A stretch of DNA of 64,000 nucleotides, taken from Clostridium estertheticum (GTDB lineage Bacteria; Bacillota; Clostridia; Clostridiales; Clostridiaceae). The stretch is from positions 2,935,001 to 2,999,000 of the forward strand of contig NZ_JAAMNH020000001.1 of NCBI RefSeq assembly GCF_011065935.2. Direction: 5' to 3'. The stretch's first letter is position 1. Every line of letters starts with the position of its first letter. The position numbers and the translations under genes are program-made. A model generated the notes under the pieces. The model was not told the origin of the DNA. It saw nothing but the letters and a program-made list of their open reading frames with translations, and did not search any database. Positions 27,206 to 35,987 of the stretch are shown here, piece by piece.

Positions 27206-27988
27206 ATGTTAGCAGTAAAATTGGTTGAATCAATAAAAAAAATTGATGAGCTAAGAGGAAAATATATAAATGACTTATCATATTCACAAGAATTCTATAT
27301 AGAAGATATGGTTAGAAAGTCTAGTTGTTATCAAATTTATTTGAATAATAATTTAGTAGGATATTTTTTTGTAAATCAAGAAAAAGTGCTAGTTGAATTT
27401 TATTTAGAAAAAAAAGAGATGATGCAATCTCAATATATATTTAAGTTCTTAATAGAAAAACACTATTTTGCTTCCGCAGAGGCTAAATCATTTGATCATT
27501 TGTTGATGGCTTTATGTTTAGATTTTAAGAAAAATAGCAGTTGTACAGGATATTTGTTTAGAGATTTTAATAATGTTAATTGTTCTTTGAGTATATATGA
27601 CAATTTACATTTTGAGATTGCAGAGCAAGAAGATGTGAAAAAAATCACAGAAATCAGTGAAGATTTTTTTCTAGAGTTAGAAAGTAATATCTATAGGCAA
27701 GAAGTTTTCACACTGTATTCTAATGATAATTTATTGGGGGCAGGTATATGTCAGAAGATTGTTGGAAGTTTAAGTTATTATGATATAGGAATGGTTGTTT
27801 CAAAAGAGCACCAGAATAAAGGTGTAGGTACCTATATTATTTCTAAACTAAAGGAACATTGTATTAGTAAAGATTTAGTGCCTGTATGTGGATGTGATTA
27901 TTATAATTATGCATCAAAGAAAACACTTGAGAAAGCAGGATTTATAACAAAGCATAGAATAGTAAGATTTGAATTTCAAGATTTATAA
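27206..27988 (+). CDS. GNAT acetyltransferase (two-domain)
   Basis: A 260-residue protein. The C-terminal part (about 130-260) is a GNAT with YYDIGMVVSKEHQNKGVGTY (motif A) and YNYASKKTLEKAGF. The N-terminal 125 residues (SCYQIYLNNNLVGYFFVNQE) look like a degenerate GNAT fold, matching the tandem arrangement of the GNAT_acetyltr_2-like proteins. AAGGAAGG precedes the ATG. The substrate is unknown. Confidence 0.78.
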   Translation: MLAVKLVESIKKIDELRGKYINDLSYSQEFYIEDMVRKSSCYQIYLNNNLVGYFFVNQEKVLVEFYLEKKEMMQSQYIFKFLIEKHYFASAEAKSFDHLLMALCLDFKKNSSCTGYLFRDFNNVNCSLSIYDNLHFEIAEQEDVKKITEISEDFFLELESNIYRQEVFTLYSNDNLLGAGICQKIVGSLSYYDIGMVVSKEHQNKGVGTYIISKLKEHCISKDLVPVCGCDYYNYASKKTLEKAGFITKHRIVRFEFQDL

Positions 27989-28063
27989 AGTTATGTATAA
28001 GGGCCTCGGCCTTCGGAAGGATAGACGTATAATACTTACCAGCCATTTCATAAGGGGGATAAT

Positions 28064-28948
28064 ATGAAAAGATTTATGATTGGTCAATTTGAAAGATTCG
28101 ATATTAAAAAGCAGAATAGAGATTTTAGAGAAGATTTTTTTGGAGTTGAAGTTACTCAAATGGAGTCACTTGGTGAATTGCAAATATTGAAAGAGAATAT
28201 TAATAATAGAAATTTAAAAATAGGCATTCATTTTCCACTGTTAAAAGATCAATGGAGAGCTAGAGATCCTCAATATCTATCTAAAGATAATAAGACTTAT
28301 GAAGAATCAATAAACTACATGAACAGTGAGTTTGCAAGAGCAGAGGAATTTAATCCGGATTATATTTTGCTTCATTACCCAAAGCCTGTTATTTTAGATG
28401 AAAATGTTGATTGGTCATCCTGGAGATTCTATGATGATACTGAACATTATTATGAATCAGAGATATCATATAAGTATTTTGAAGAGAGAAGTAGAGTTTT
28501 TTTCAAAATATTATCTGAGCAAGGTAAAAAATATAATTTTATCCCAGTTTTAGAATTGGATGGATTGAATAGATATGTATATGGAACAAATTTGCTTGAA
28601 GGTTTATTAGATGAATACTCAAATATAAAATTATGCCTTGATTTTGGTAGAATACACATACAAGATTGTATTGATGATAATTTTAGAGGCCAAGATATAA
28701 TTAGAAAATTTGGAAGATATACACATTTGGTACACTTGTGGAATGCTAAGGTTGATTCAAATGGGCATTACCCGGCGCTTAAATCTCTGAAGGTAGAAGA
28801 TGGATGGGGAGATATGGAACCTTACTTTAAGGTTATGAATGAGGAGAATGATAATTATAAGGTGTTATTTGAACATAAGTCTGACTTAATAAGTGATATA
28901 GAGCTTGAAGATTGTTATCAGTGGATTGGTGGGCTTGTTAATATGTAG
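28064..28948 (+). CDS. TIM-barrel sugar phosphate isomerase/epimerase-like protein
   Basis: A 294-residue protein with alternating strands expected of an AP-endonuclease-2/xylose isomerase-like barrel: LKIGIHFPLL, YILLHYPKP, FIPVLELDG (Glu metal ligand), IKLCLDFGRIHIQD (Asp/His) and VLFEHKSDL (Glu). These metal-ligand positions match the family. A GGGGG ribosome binding site precedes the ATG. The substrate is unknown. Confidence 0.74.
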   Translation: MKRFMIGQFERFDIKKQNRDFREDFFGVEVTQMESLGELQILKENINNRNLKIGIHFPLLKDQWRARDPQYLSKDNKTYEESINYMNSEFARAEEFNPDYILLHYPKPVILDENVDWSSWRFYDDTEHYYESEISYKYFEERSRVFFKILSEQGKKYNFIPVLELDGLNRYVYGTNLLEGLLDEYSNIKLCLDFGRIHIQDCIDDNFRGQDIIRKFGRYTHLVHLWNAKVDSNGHYPALKSLKVEDGWGDMEPYFKVMNEENDNYKVLFEHKSDLISDIELEDCYQWIGGLVNM

Positions 28949-29056
28949 TCTGCAGGTCTTGTGACATAAGATGTACAAAACTAATAACTACTAAAGAATA
29001 CAGGGATGCAATTTGTACAATTACATTGGGGGACAAATAGAAAGTAGAGGTTTAAA

Positions 29057-29617
29057 ATGGAAAAAGGAAAAATCATATTTTTAAATGGCACATCAAGTTC
29101 TGGAAAAAGTTCATTAGCAATAAAAATACAAGAAGTTTCAGCGGAGAAGTTTTATCATGTCCAACTTGATACATTCTGCGATATGTTACATGAAAAATAC
29201 TTTGATAATGACTCTGCGAATACTGAAAACTTAGTTGCCGCTATAATGCATAATTTTGTTTTGGCTTTATGTAAAAATGGAGAAAATGTAATAGTTGATA
29301 CAGTTATTGAAAATCATCATGAAAATTGGTTAAAAGAATGTGTAGAATTATTATATGATATGCCTGTTACGTTTGTAAAAGTAAATTGTCCTTTACATGA
29401 ACTTGAAAGGAGAGAATTAGAACGTGGAGATAGGAACATAGGACAGGCAAAAGGACAATTAAGCAATATGAATTTTAATGATATTTATGATTTAGAGGTA
29501 AATACATATGAAAATTCAACTGAAGAATGTGTAAGAATTATTAAAAATGAAATGAAATTAGAGAATGAACAAAATGCATTTATAAAAATATATGAAAAAT
29601 ATCGGAAACATTCCTAA
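29057..29617 (+). CDS. chloramphenicol phosphotransferase-like protein
   Basis: A 186-residue P-loop kinase of the CPT family. KIIFLNGTSSSGKSSLA holds Walker A (11-18), VQLDTFCDML places Asp38 at the position of the CPT catalytic Asp, VIVDTVIEN is Walker B-like and RELERGDRNIGQAKGQ the lid. Streptomyces CPT phosphorylates chloramphenicol; whether this one does is unknown. GTAGAGG lies before the ATG. Confidence 0.8.
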   Translation: MEKGKIIFLNGTSSSGKSSLAIKIQEVSAEKFYHVQLDTFCDMLHEKYFDNDSANTENLVAAIMHNFVLALCKNGENVIVDTVIENHHENWLKECVELLYDMPVTFVKVNCPLHELERRELERGDRNIGQAKGQLSNMNFNDIYDLEVNTYENSTEECVRIIKNEMKLENEQNAFIKIYEKYRKHS

Positions 29618-29728
29618 AAAGATAATGTAAAGAACTATAAGCACAAAATTAGAGAAGGCTAAGGAACATTAATAATTCTAATTTTATATTTTCTTATATT
29701 ACTTAGAGTAAAGAGGGGGGGAAGTACA

Positions 29729-30298
29729 GTGACAAAACTTATACTCATACGACATGGGGAACCTGACTATAGTTTAGTAACAGAGCGAAATTTCAAGGGC
29801 CATGGTATAGATTTGGCTCAGCTTACGCCTATAGGAATAGAACAAGCAATGGCTGCTTCTAAAGATAAAAGATTAGAGGGAGCAAGCATTATTGTATCCT
29901 CACCGTATACAAGAGCATTACAGACGGCAGCAATCATTTCTAAAGAAAGGTCACTTGATATAAGTATTGAGGTTGACATTCATGAGTGGGTACCAGATTT
30001 AACATTTAACAATATATCTAATGAGGAAGTTAAAATTGCCAGTGAGGAATGCACTTGTTGTAGAGGTGAATATGCTGATGACGATACAAAAAAATGGGAA
30101 AAAATTAGTGTAGTTGCAAGTAGATCTTTTAAAGGTTTAGAAAAGTATTTAAACTATGAAAAAATAATTGTGGTAACCCATGGTATCGTAATGAGACAGT
30201 TTAAATATCATAACGACATTCCATATTGTGGAATCATTGAAGTTGATTTTTATAAAGATTTTAAGTGGTGTGGATGGGTTGAAAATATTGATAAATAA
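29729..30298 (+). CDS. histidine phosphatase family protein
   Basis: A 189-residue phosphoglycerate-mutase-like phosphatase. RHGEPDYS (His9 is the phospho-acceptor), SSPYTRALQTA with the second Arg, and VVTHG with the second catalytic His are present. A Cys-rich stretch SEECTCCRGEY near 108-118 is unusual for the family. It starts at GTG 29729 behind AGAGGGGGGG. The substrate is unknown. Confidence 0.84.
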   Translation: MTKLILIRHGEPDYSLVTERNFKGHGIDLAQLTPIGIEQAMAASKDKRLEGASIIVSSPYTRALQTAAIISKERSLDISIEVDIHEWVPDLTFNNISNEEVKIASEECTCCRGEYADDDTKKWEKISVVASRSFKGLEKYLNYEKIIVVTHGIVMRQFKYHNDIPYCGIIEVDFYKDFKWCGWVENIDK

Positions 30299-30366
30299 AA
30301 AATTGTATGGAAGATTCAAAAGGAGAAGCATTGCAGCAAATTAGATTTATTGGGGAGGGAAATTAA

Positions 30367-31419
30367 ATGAGTAAAATCAAAGAATTATTAGATGATTATA
30401 TCAAGAGAGAAGGATTAGCACCTGGTATATCATTGGCATTGATAAAGGATGGAGAGTGCATTTATAAAAAGTCACATGGACTTGGAAACTTAGAAAATAA
30501 AATCGAAATCACTTGTAAAACAGCTTTTTATCTAGCTTCACTTTCAAAGAGTTTTACTGCTGCAGGGATAATGCTGTTACATGAAAAAGGAAAGTTAGAT
30601 TTGTCAGATAAGATTCGAAAATATTTTACTGAATTGCCAGATTACTGTGAAGATATAAAAATTATAAACTTAGTTAAGCATACATCAGGTTTAAAGGACT
30701 ATTTTAATAGTTATTTTGAAAACAAACAAAATATAAATCAAATAACTAATAGGGATGTTTACAATTTTATATTGAAAGAAACTTCACTAAACTTTCCTGT
30801 TGGAGATAAAGTTGAATATTCAAATAGTGGATATGTTTTATTAGCTTTGTTAATAGAAAAAATCAGTGGTAAGTCTTTTTCAGATTTCTTAAAAGAAAAC
30901 TTTTTTCTACCATTAGGCATGAAAAACACCTATGTTTTTACTGAGAATAAACCACTAATCCCAAATAGAGCCTACGGTTATGAGCAGATAGAGGATAAAT
31001 ATTACTGCTATGATTATTATGTATTAACAACAGGTGATGGAGGAATATATTCTTGCATGGATGATTTAATATTATGGGTGCAAGCTTTTGATAATGAAAA
31101 TATTTTCACGAAAGAAACAATAGAAACAATGTTTTTAAGAGAGAAGCTTAATAATGGCGCACCATGTATATATGGATTTGGTTGGTTTACCTTAGAGAAG
31201 GATAATAAAAAAGTAGTGTTTCATGCAGGCCAGCTAGGTGGATTTACCAACATCATGATAAAATTGCCTGAGGAGAATTTTTCAATAATAATTTTAACAA
31301 ATTATTTCAGAGACTCATTCCAGAAAGTTTTTAAAACTGTTCATGAGTGTGCAACAGAAACAAATGCTGAATATTGCAATGATAACGGTTATCGGGGTTC
31401 AACTAACAATGCATTATAA
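30367..31419 (+). CDS. serine hydrolase of the class C beta-lactamase fold
   Basis: A 350-residue penicillin-binding-protein-like serine hydrolase. SLSK at 58-61 is the SxxK nucleophile motif, YSNSGY the YxN motif and HAGQLGG the KTG/HxG equivalent. There is no signal peptide, so the enzyme would be cytoplasmic, which argues against a role as a classical secreted beta-lactamase and for an esterase or peptidase. GGGGAGGG precedes the ATG. Confidence 0.84.
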   Translation: MSKIKELLDDYIKREGLAPGISLALIKDGECIYKKSHGLGNLENKIEITCKTAFYLASLSKSFTAAGIMLLHEKGKLDLSDKIRKYFTELPDYCEDIKIINLVKHTSGLKDYFNSYFENKQNINQITNRDVYNFILKETSLNFPVGDKVEYSNSGYVLLALLIEKISGKSFSDFLKENFFLPLGMKNTYVFTENKPLIPNRAYGYEQIEDKYYCYDYYVLTTGDGGIYSCMDDLILWVQAFDNENIFTKETIETMFLREKLNNGAPCIYGFGWFTLEKDNKKVVFHAGQLGGFTNIMIKLPEENFSIIILTNYFRDSFQKVFKTVHECATETNAEYCNDNGYRGSTNNAL

Positions 31420-31450
31420 TTTATCTATTCCGGCTTAGGGGGAGTTTCAT

Positions 31451-32104
31451 ATGAATTATCCATCATTAAATCATAAAAATTATATAGAATCTGTTTATAA
31501 GTTCTGTGAGAAAAATCAGATTTCAATGATATTGAAAGGTTCTTTAGCAAAGGGTGTAGCAACAAAATACTCTGATATTGATTTGATAATTTTGGGGAAT
31601 ATTACAAGGAATGAAGTTGATGAAATAATTACTCTTTATGACAGACCTATAATGACTAATTTTACAGAAAACCCTAAAGGAATATTAATTTTGGTCTATC
31701 CAGATAATATCTCCGTGGATTTAGATATAAGGGATACAATATCGCAAGAAGATTTGATAAACAGCAAAGTTCTTTTAAAATACGATAAAAACTATATAGT
31801 TAGTGTCGAACCAGTTATTAGAAGAAGAGTCACATCAGATTATATGCCCAATAGACCTATTTGGTATAGGATATTAAGATTACTACATAAAGGGATTATT
31901 AAGTATCTATCTAATAAAACTGATAGAGCATATAATTTTTTATCAGAAATTAAAGATAATCTTGACGCTTTAAATATTAATAATTTGAAATTTAATGGCA
32001 GCTTTGAAGATGATATACAATGCATCTTTAATGAATTTTGCAAAAGGTTCGAAGTTGATTCGCAGATAAAGGTTTTATTCAATAATCTTTTTAAAGAATT
32101 TTAA
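31451..32104 (+). CDS. nucleotidyltransferase-fold protein
   Basis: A 217-residue protein with the Pol-beta nucleotidyltransferase signature GSLAKGVATKYSDIDLIIL (Gly-Ser plus Asp-x-Asp) at about residues 31-50, and SVDLDIRD giving the third acidic residue. The C-terminal 100 residues are helical. Relatives adenylylate antibiotics or proteins. AGGGGGAG precedes the ATG, 31 bases after the preceding hydrolase. Confidence 0.75.
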   Translation: MNYPSLNHKNYIESVYKFCEKNQISMILKGSLAKGVATKYSDIDLIILGNITRNEVDEIITLYDRPIMTNFTENPKGILILVYPDNISVDLDIRDTISQEDLINSKVLLKYDKNYIVSVEPVIRRRVTSDYMPNRPIWYRILRLLHKGIIKYLSNKTDRAYNFLSEIKDNLDALNINNLKFNGSFEDDIQCIFNEFCKRFEVDSQIKVLFNNLFKEF

Positions 32105-32129
32105 AATACAGATATGGGGGGCATAAGCT

Positions 32130-33824
32130 ATGAACTTTGAACAAATTATTTACAAAAGACCCAATATTGAGAGATTTGAAGAGCAAATGGACGAATACTT
32201 AAAAGAGTTTATATTAGCGAAATCTTTTAATGAACAAGCTAAAATAATTGAAAGTATTAATGTTTTAAGAAACGAATTATTAACAGGTATAACTGTGGCT
32301 GATACCAGGTATATGATTAATATAAATGATGAAGAATATAAAGAAGAACAAGAACACATACAAAAAATATGGATGGGTTATCAAGGGATAGTATCAAAAT
32401 ATTATAAAGTTCTTATAGAATCAAAATACAAAGCAGATTTAGAAAATGTGTATGGTAAAAAGCTTTTTAATATTGCAGCAGTAGCAAATAAAACTTTTAG
32501 TACTGAAATAATAGAAGACTTAAGTGAAGAACAAAAATTAGAAAATGAATATATTAAGGTGATTTCATCAGCAAGAATTAGTTTTAACAATCAGGAACTA
32601 AACTTAGATGAAATAGAGGCATATTTATCATTTAAAGATAGAGACATGAGAAAAAGTGCAAGCGAAGAGGAATTCAAGTTTATGAAAAGTCGTGAGACTG
32701 ATTTAGATAATATTTTTGATTCCTTAGTTAGGGTTAGAACTCAAATAGCAAAGAAACTAGGATACAAGAATTTTATAGAACTTGGCTATGCAAGACTAGA
32801 AAGAACTGATTATAACGAAGATATCATAAAACAATTTAGAGAAAATATAGTAAAATACATAGTTCCTATATCTATGAATTTATTGGAGAGACAGCGAAAA
32901 AGGTTAAAACTTGATTCACTTAAGCATTATGATGAGCCTTTTAAATATAATTGTGAAAATGTGATACCGAAAGGAAATGCTGAGTGGATTAAAGAGAAAT
33001 CAGGCAAGATACTGCAGGAGTTATCTAAGGATGCCAAAAGCTTATTTGATTACTTAGATAGTAATAAATATATGGATTTAATTACTAATAAAAATAAGGC
33101 TAGTGGTGCATATACCACATTTTTAAGCTCTCCTAGAATACCATATATTTTTGCGAACTTAAACGGAACACAGAACGATATTAGGATATTAATGCATGAA
33201 TTTGGCCATGCCTTTCAAATGTATAAAGGTATTAGAAATGATATACCAGAATACCTTATACCAACAAAGGAAGCCGCTGAAATTCATTCCATGACTATGG
33301 AGTATTTAACATTACCATGGATGGATATAATTTTTGGAGAAGATGCAGATAAATGTAGGTTTGCTTTTTTAGAGGAAGCAATACTCGCTATGCCACGTAG
33401 AGCTTGTGTTGATGAGTTTCAACATATTGTATATTTAAACCCTAATATGATAATTGAAGAAAGAAAAAAAATGTGGAGAGATCTAGAGAAGAAATACTTT
33501 CCATTAAAAGACTATGACAGTAATTCTTATTTAGAAGAAGGCAACGCATGGCATTTGCAAATACAAATTTTCAGACGTCCTTTTTATTCAATTAATTATA
33601 ATCTAGCTCAGCTATGCGCAATACAGTTATTTAATAGAGCAGAAGAAGATAGAACTAAAGCATGGGAGGAATACGTGCAGTTATGTGAACTTGGAGGAAG
33701 TAAGTCATTTGTTGAATTAATTGAAAGCTGCAATATTATATCTCCATTTGAAGAGGCGTCATTTATAAATGCATGCAAGGTTGTTGAAAAACATGTGAAT
33801 AAAATAGATGATTTGAATTTTTGA
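32130..33824 (+). CDS. M3 family oligoendopeptidase (PepF-like)
   Basis: A 564-residue thimet-type zinc peptidase and the largest gene in the array. HEFGH at 356-360 is the HExxH zinc site, with EIHSMTMEYL downstream giving the Glu ligand, and the family-typical YLEEGNAWHLQIQIFRRPFY near the end. The length matches the M3 oligoendopeptidase group (about 560-600). It is cytoplasmic and would hydrolyse oligopeptides. GGGGGG lies upstream of the ATG, 25 bases after the nucleotidyltransferase stop. Confidence 0.9.
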   Translation: MNFEQIIYKRPNIERFEEQMDEYLKEFILAKSFNEQAKIIESINVLRNELLTGITVADTRYMININDEEYKEEQEHIQKIWMGYQGIVSKYYKVLIESKYKADLENVYGKKLFNIAAVANKTFSTEIIEDLSEEQKLENEYIKVISSARISFNNQELNLDEIEAYLSFKDRDMRKSASEEEFKFMKSRETDLDNIFDSLVRVRTQIAKKLGYKNFIELGYARLERTDYNEDIIKQFRENIVKYIVPISMNLLERQRKRLKLDSLKHYDEPFKYNCENVIPKGNAEWIKEKSGKILQELSKDAKSLFDYLDSNKYMDLITNKNKASGAYTTFLSSPRIPYIFANLNGTQNDIRILMHEFGHAFQMYKGIRNDIPEYLIPTKEAAEIHSMTMEYLTLPWMDIIFGEDADKCRFAFLEEAILAMPRRACVDEFQHIVYLNPNMIIEERKKMWRDLEKKYFPLKDYDSNSYLEEGNAWHLQIQIFRRPFYSINYNLAQLCAIQLFNRAEEDRTKAWEEYVQLCELGGSKSFVELIESCNIISPFEEASFINACKVVEKHVNKIDDLNF

Positions 33825-33873
33825 TTAAAGTAGTTAAACTAAATTTAATACTAAAGCAAAGGGGGGATAAATT

Positions 33874-34749
33874 ATGAGCAATTATATAATGATAAGTAAT
33901 TATATGAATGAAGATAAGTATAGAATAAGCTTTAATAAATTAGCAATGAATACTTTTAAAATTGATTTTGAGAGTTGGTACCAAAAGAATCTTTATTATA
34001 ATAGGTATCTTTGTTTCTCCTATATTTATGAAGATGAGGTAGTTGCTAACGTATCCATAAATAAGATGAATTTACTTATAGAAGGACAAAAGAAAAAAGC
34101 CTTGCAGTTAGGGACTGTGATGACACATCTTAACCATAGAAACAAAGGATTATCTGCATCACTTATTAAATATATTATAGATAAATATGAAAGTGAGTAC
34201 GATATTATTTATCTTTTTGCTAATGATAGTGTTTTAAACTTTTACCCAAAGTTTGGATTTAAGAAAGTTATTGAATGTGCTTATGAACTAGATACAAATC
34301 AGGTAAATAGAAAAGAAAGCTTGATAAAGAGACTTAGAGGCGATGATAAAAATGATTACAAAACCATATTAAGAATTGCAAAAGATAGACAACCTGTTTG
34401 TCAAAAGTTTGGAGTCATCAATGATATTTGGCCTTTACATATTTACTGTATGTATGAATATAAAGATGATATATACTACTTAGAAGATGAAGATGCTATA
34501 GTAATTACAAGAAGGGAAGATGGATGTTTACATCTATATGATGTATTAAGTCTAAAACCTATTGATTTAGATAGTATTGTAGAAAAAATTGTAATACCGA
34601 ATGATAAAAAAATTGAATTTCATTTTGTACCTGAAATTAATAAATATGCCGTGTTAAAAACTTTTAAGGAAAGAGAAGATGAAACATTTGTAATAACTAA
34701 AAATACTTCCTTTAATGAAGCATTATTTCCAATGACTTCTCACACATAA
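33874..34749 (+). CDS. GNAT acetyltransferase (Eis-like N-domain)
   Basis: A 291-residue protein. The N-terminal 140 residues form a GNAT with LQLGTVMTHLNHRNKGLSAS (motif A) and NDSVLNFYPKFGFKKV. The C-terminal half resembles the second domain of Eis/MccE-like enzymes, with a tail that ends FNEALFPMTSHT. Eis-type enzymes can acetylate aminoglycosides at several positions; that is only a possibility here. GGGGG precedes the ATG. Confidence 0.75.
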   Translation: MSNYIMISNYMNEDKYRISFNKLAMNTFKIDFESWYQKNLYYNRYLCFSYIYEDEVVANVSINKMNLLIEGQKKKALQLGTVMTHLNHRNKGLSASLIKYIIDKYESEYDIIYLFANDSVLNFYPKFGFKKVIECAYELDTNQVNRKESLIKRLRGDDKNDYKTILRIAKDRQPVCQKFGVINDIWPLHIYCMYEYKDDIYYLEDEDAIVITRREDGCLHLYDVLSLKPIDLDSIVEKIVIPNDKKIEFHFVPEINKYAVLKTFKEREDETFVITKNTSFNEALFPMTSHT

Positions 34750-34761
34750 TAATGAAGGAGG

Positions 34762-34869
34762 ATAACCCTTTGGGTACTTGAAGATAATGCACGTGCAAGG
34801 AAGTTTTATGAAAGAATGGGTTTCATACATGATGGTGCAACACGAATTATTAATGTTGGAAAAAGTTAA
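34762..34869 (+). pseudogene. GNAT C-terminal fragment (paralogue of the 18590 gene)
   Basis: A start-less frame begins ITLWVLEDNARARKFYERMG and ends NVGKS with TAA at 34867-34869. Nearly residue for residue it matches the end of the GNAT at 18590-19096 (ITLWVLEENTPARKFYEK), but stops about 10 residues earlier. It begins 12 bases after the preceding gene's stop, where an AGGAGG has been left. Confidence 0.85.
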
Positions 34870-35047
34870 AGGATTTACAATATATAAAATGCGTATAAAA
34901 GGTTCTATTAACTCTGCAATAAAAGAATAAATATAGATAATAAAAAAGAAACAAATTTTTATGAACTTAAAGAGATGTATGATGCAATTTTGTATATAAA
35001 GGATAGTAATAATACCAATTTACTTATATTCTAGCGGGAGGGGGATT
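34870..35047 (+). other. spacer, possibly with further gene debris
   Basis: After the GNAT fragment a frame from about 34909 to the TAG ending at 35034 reads INIDNKKETNFYELKEMYDA and about 15 more codons, without a start codon. It could be part of a lost gene but has no match I recognise. A GGGAGGGGG ribosome binding site ends the spacer. Confidence 0.3.
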
Positions 35048-35911
35048 ATGTATATGAGACAAGAAAATGAGGTAATAGAACAAATATTAGATTTTGCACA
35101 TAGTGAAGATAGAGTAAGGGCTGTTATGCTTAATGGTTCAAGGCTAAATTCCAAAGCACCTAAAGATATTATGCAAGATTATGATGTGGTGTTTTTTATA
35201 AGAAGTTTGGAAGATTCAAGTTATAAAACAAACAGAGAGTGGATTAGTAGATTTGGTGAACTAGTTATTTTGCAACAAAACGATTTTGAAAATGGTTCAT
35301 ATATTTTTCTAATGCAATTCAAAGATGGAATTAGAATAGACCTTAGATTTGAAAACATCGATAGAATAGCTACTGAAGCTAGAAAAGATACACTAAGTAA
35401 AATACTACTTGATAAAGAAAATAGGAGAATTGAATTACCTTTACCAAATGATAGTATACACTATGTACAAAAACCAACTGAAAGTGAGTTTAATAGTGTA
35501 CTCAATAATGCATGGTGGATTCAAACTTATGTAGCAAAATCGCTATGGAGAGATGAATTGCCTTTTGCTAAATATACTTTTGATGTTATTCTGATAGATT
35601 GTATACAAAAGCTTTTATCATGGTATATTGGCGAAGAATATAATTGGAATATAAATGTAGGGAAATATTGCAAATGGTTCAAAAATCTCTTGTCAGAAGA
35701 TATGTATAATGAATTTATAACCCTGTATCCAACTGTTAATTATGATGAAATGTGGCAATCACTTTTTCATGCAGGTGAATTCATACAAAAAATAGGTAAA
35801 AATTTAGCTGAAAAGCTCCAATTTACTTACCCTATAAAAGATGATATGAATGTTACGAAATATATACAAAAAATTAAAGTATTACCAAGAGAATCAACAG
35901 AATTTAAATAA
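35048..35911 (+). CDS. ANT(6)-like aminoglycoside nucleotidyltransferase
   Basis: A 287-residue protein of the AadK/ANT(6) streptomycin adenylyltransferase family: RAVMLNGSRLNSKAPKDIMQ and QDYDVVFFI carry the GSR and Asp-x-x-Asp-type active site, GIRIDLRF the third acid, and NNAWWIQTYVAKSLWRDELP the conserved middle helix. The length matches ANT(6) (about 285-300). Resistance is inferred from family only. GGGAGGGGG precedes ATG 35048; ATG 35054 is an alternative. Confidence 0.85.
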   Translation: MYMRQENEVIEQILDFAHSEDRVRAVMLNGSRLNSKAPKDIMQDYDVVFFIRSLEDSSYKTNREWISRFGELVILQQNDFENGSYIFLMQFKDGIRIDLRFENIDRIATEARKDTLSKILLDKENRRIELPLPNDSIHYVQKPTESEFNSVLNNAWWIQTYVAKSLWRDELPFAKYTFDVILIDCIQKLLSWYIGEEYNWNINVGKYCKWFKNLLSEDMYNEFITLYPTVNYDEMWQSLFHAGEFIQKIGKNLAEKLQFTYPIKDDMNVTKYIQKIKVLPRESTEFK

Positions 35912-35987
35912 ATTTTAAAACAATTTTTAAATTTCATAGACCATTATTTTATTATCATTATTTTAATTGTAAAGGGGGCATAAACCT

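Noticed and set aside
27991..28040. Strong terminator at CCTTCGGAAGG
   Set aside because: The stem is only about 4 bp with a 3-base loop and no T-tract follows; retained only as part of a shared spacer motif.
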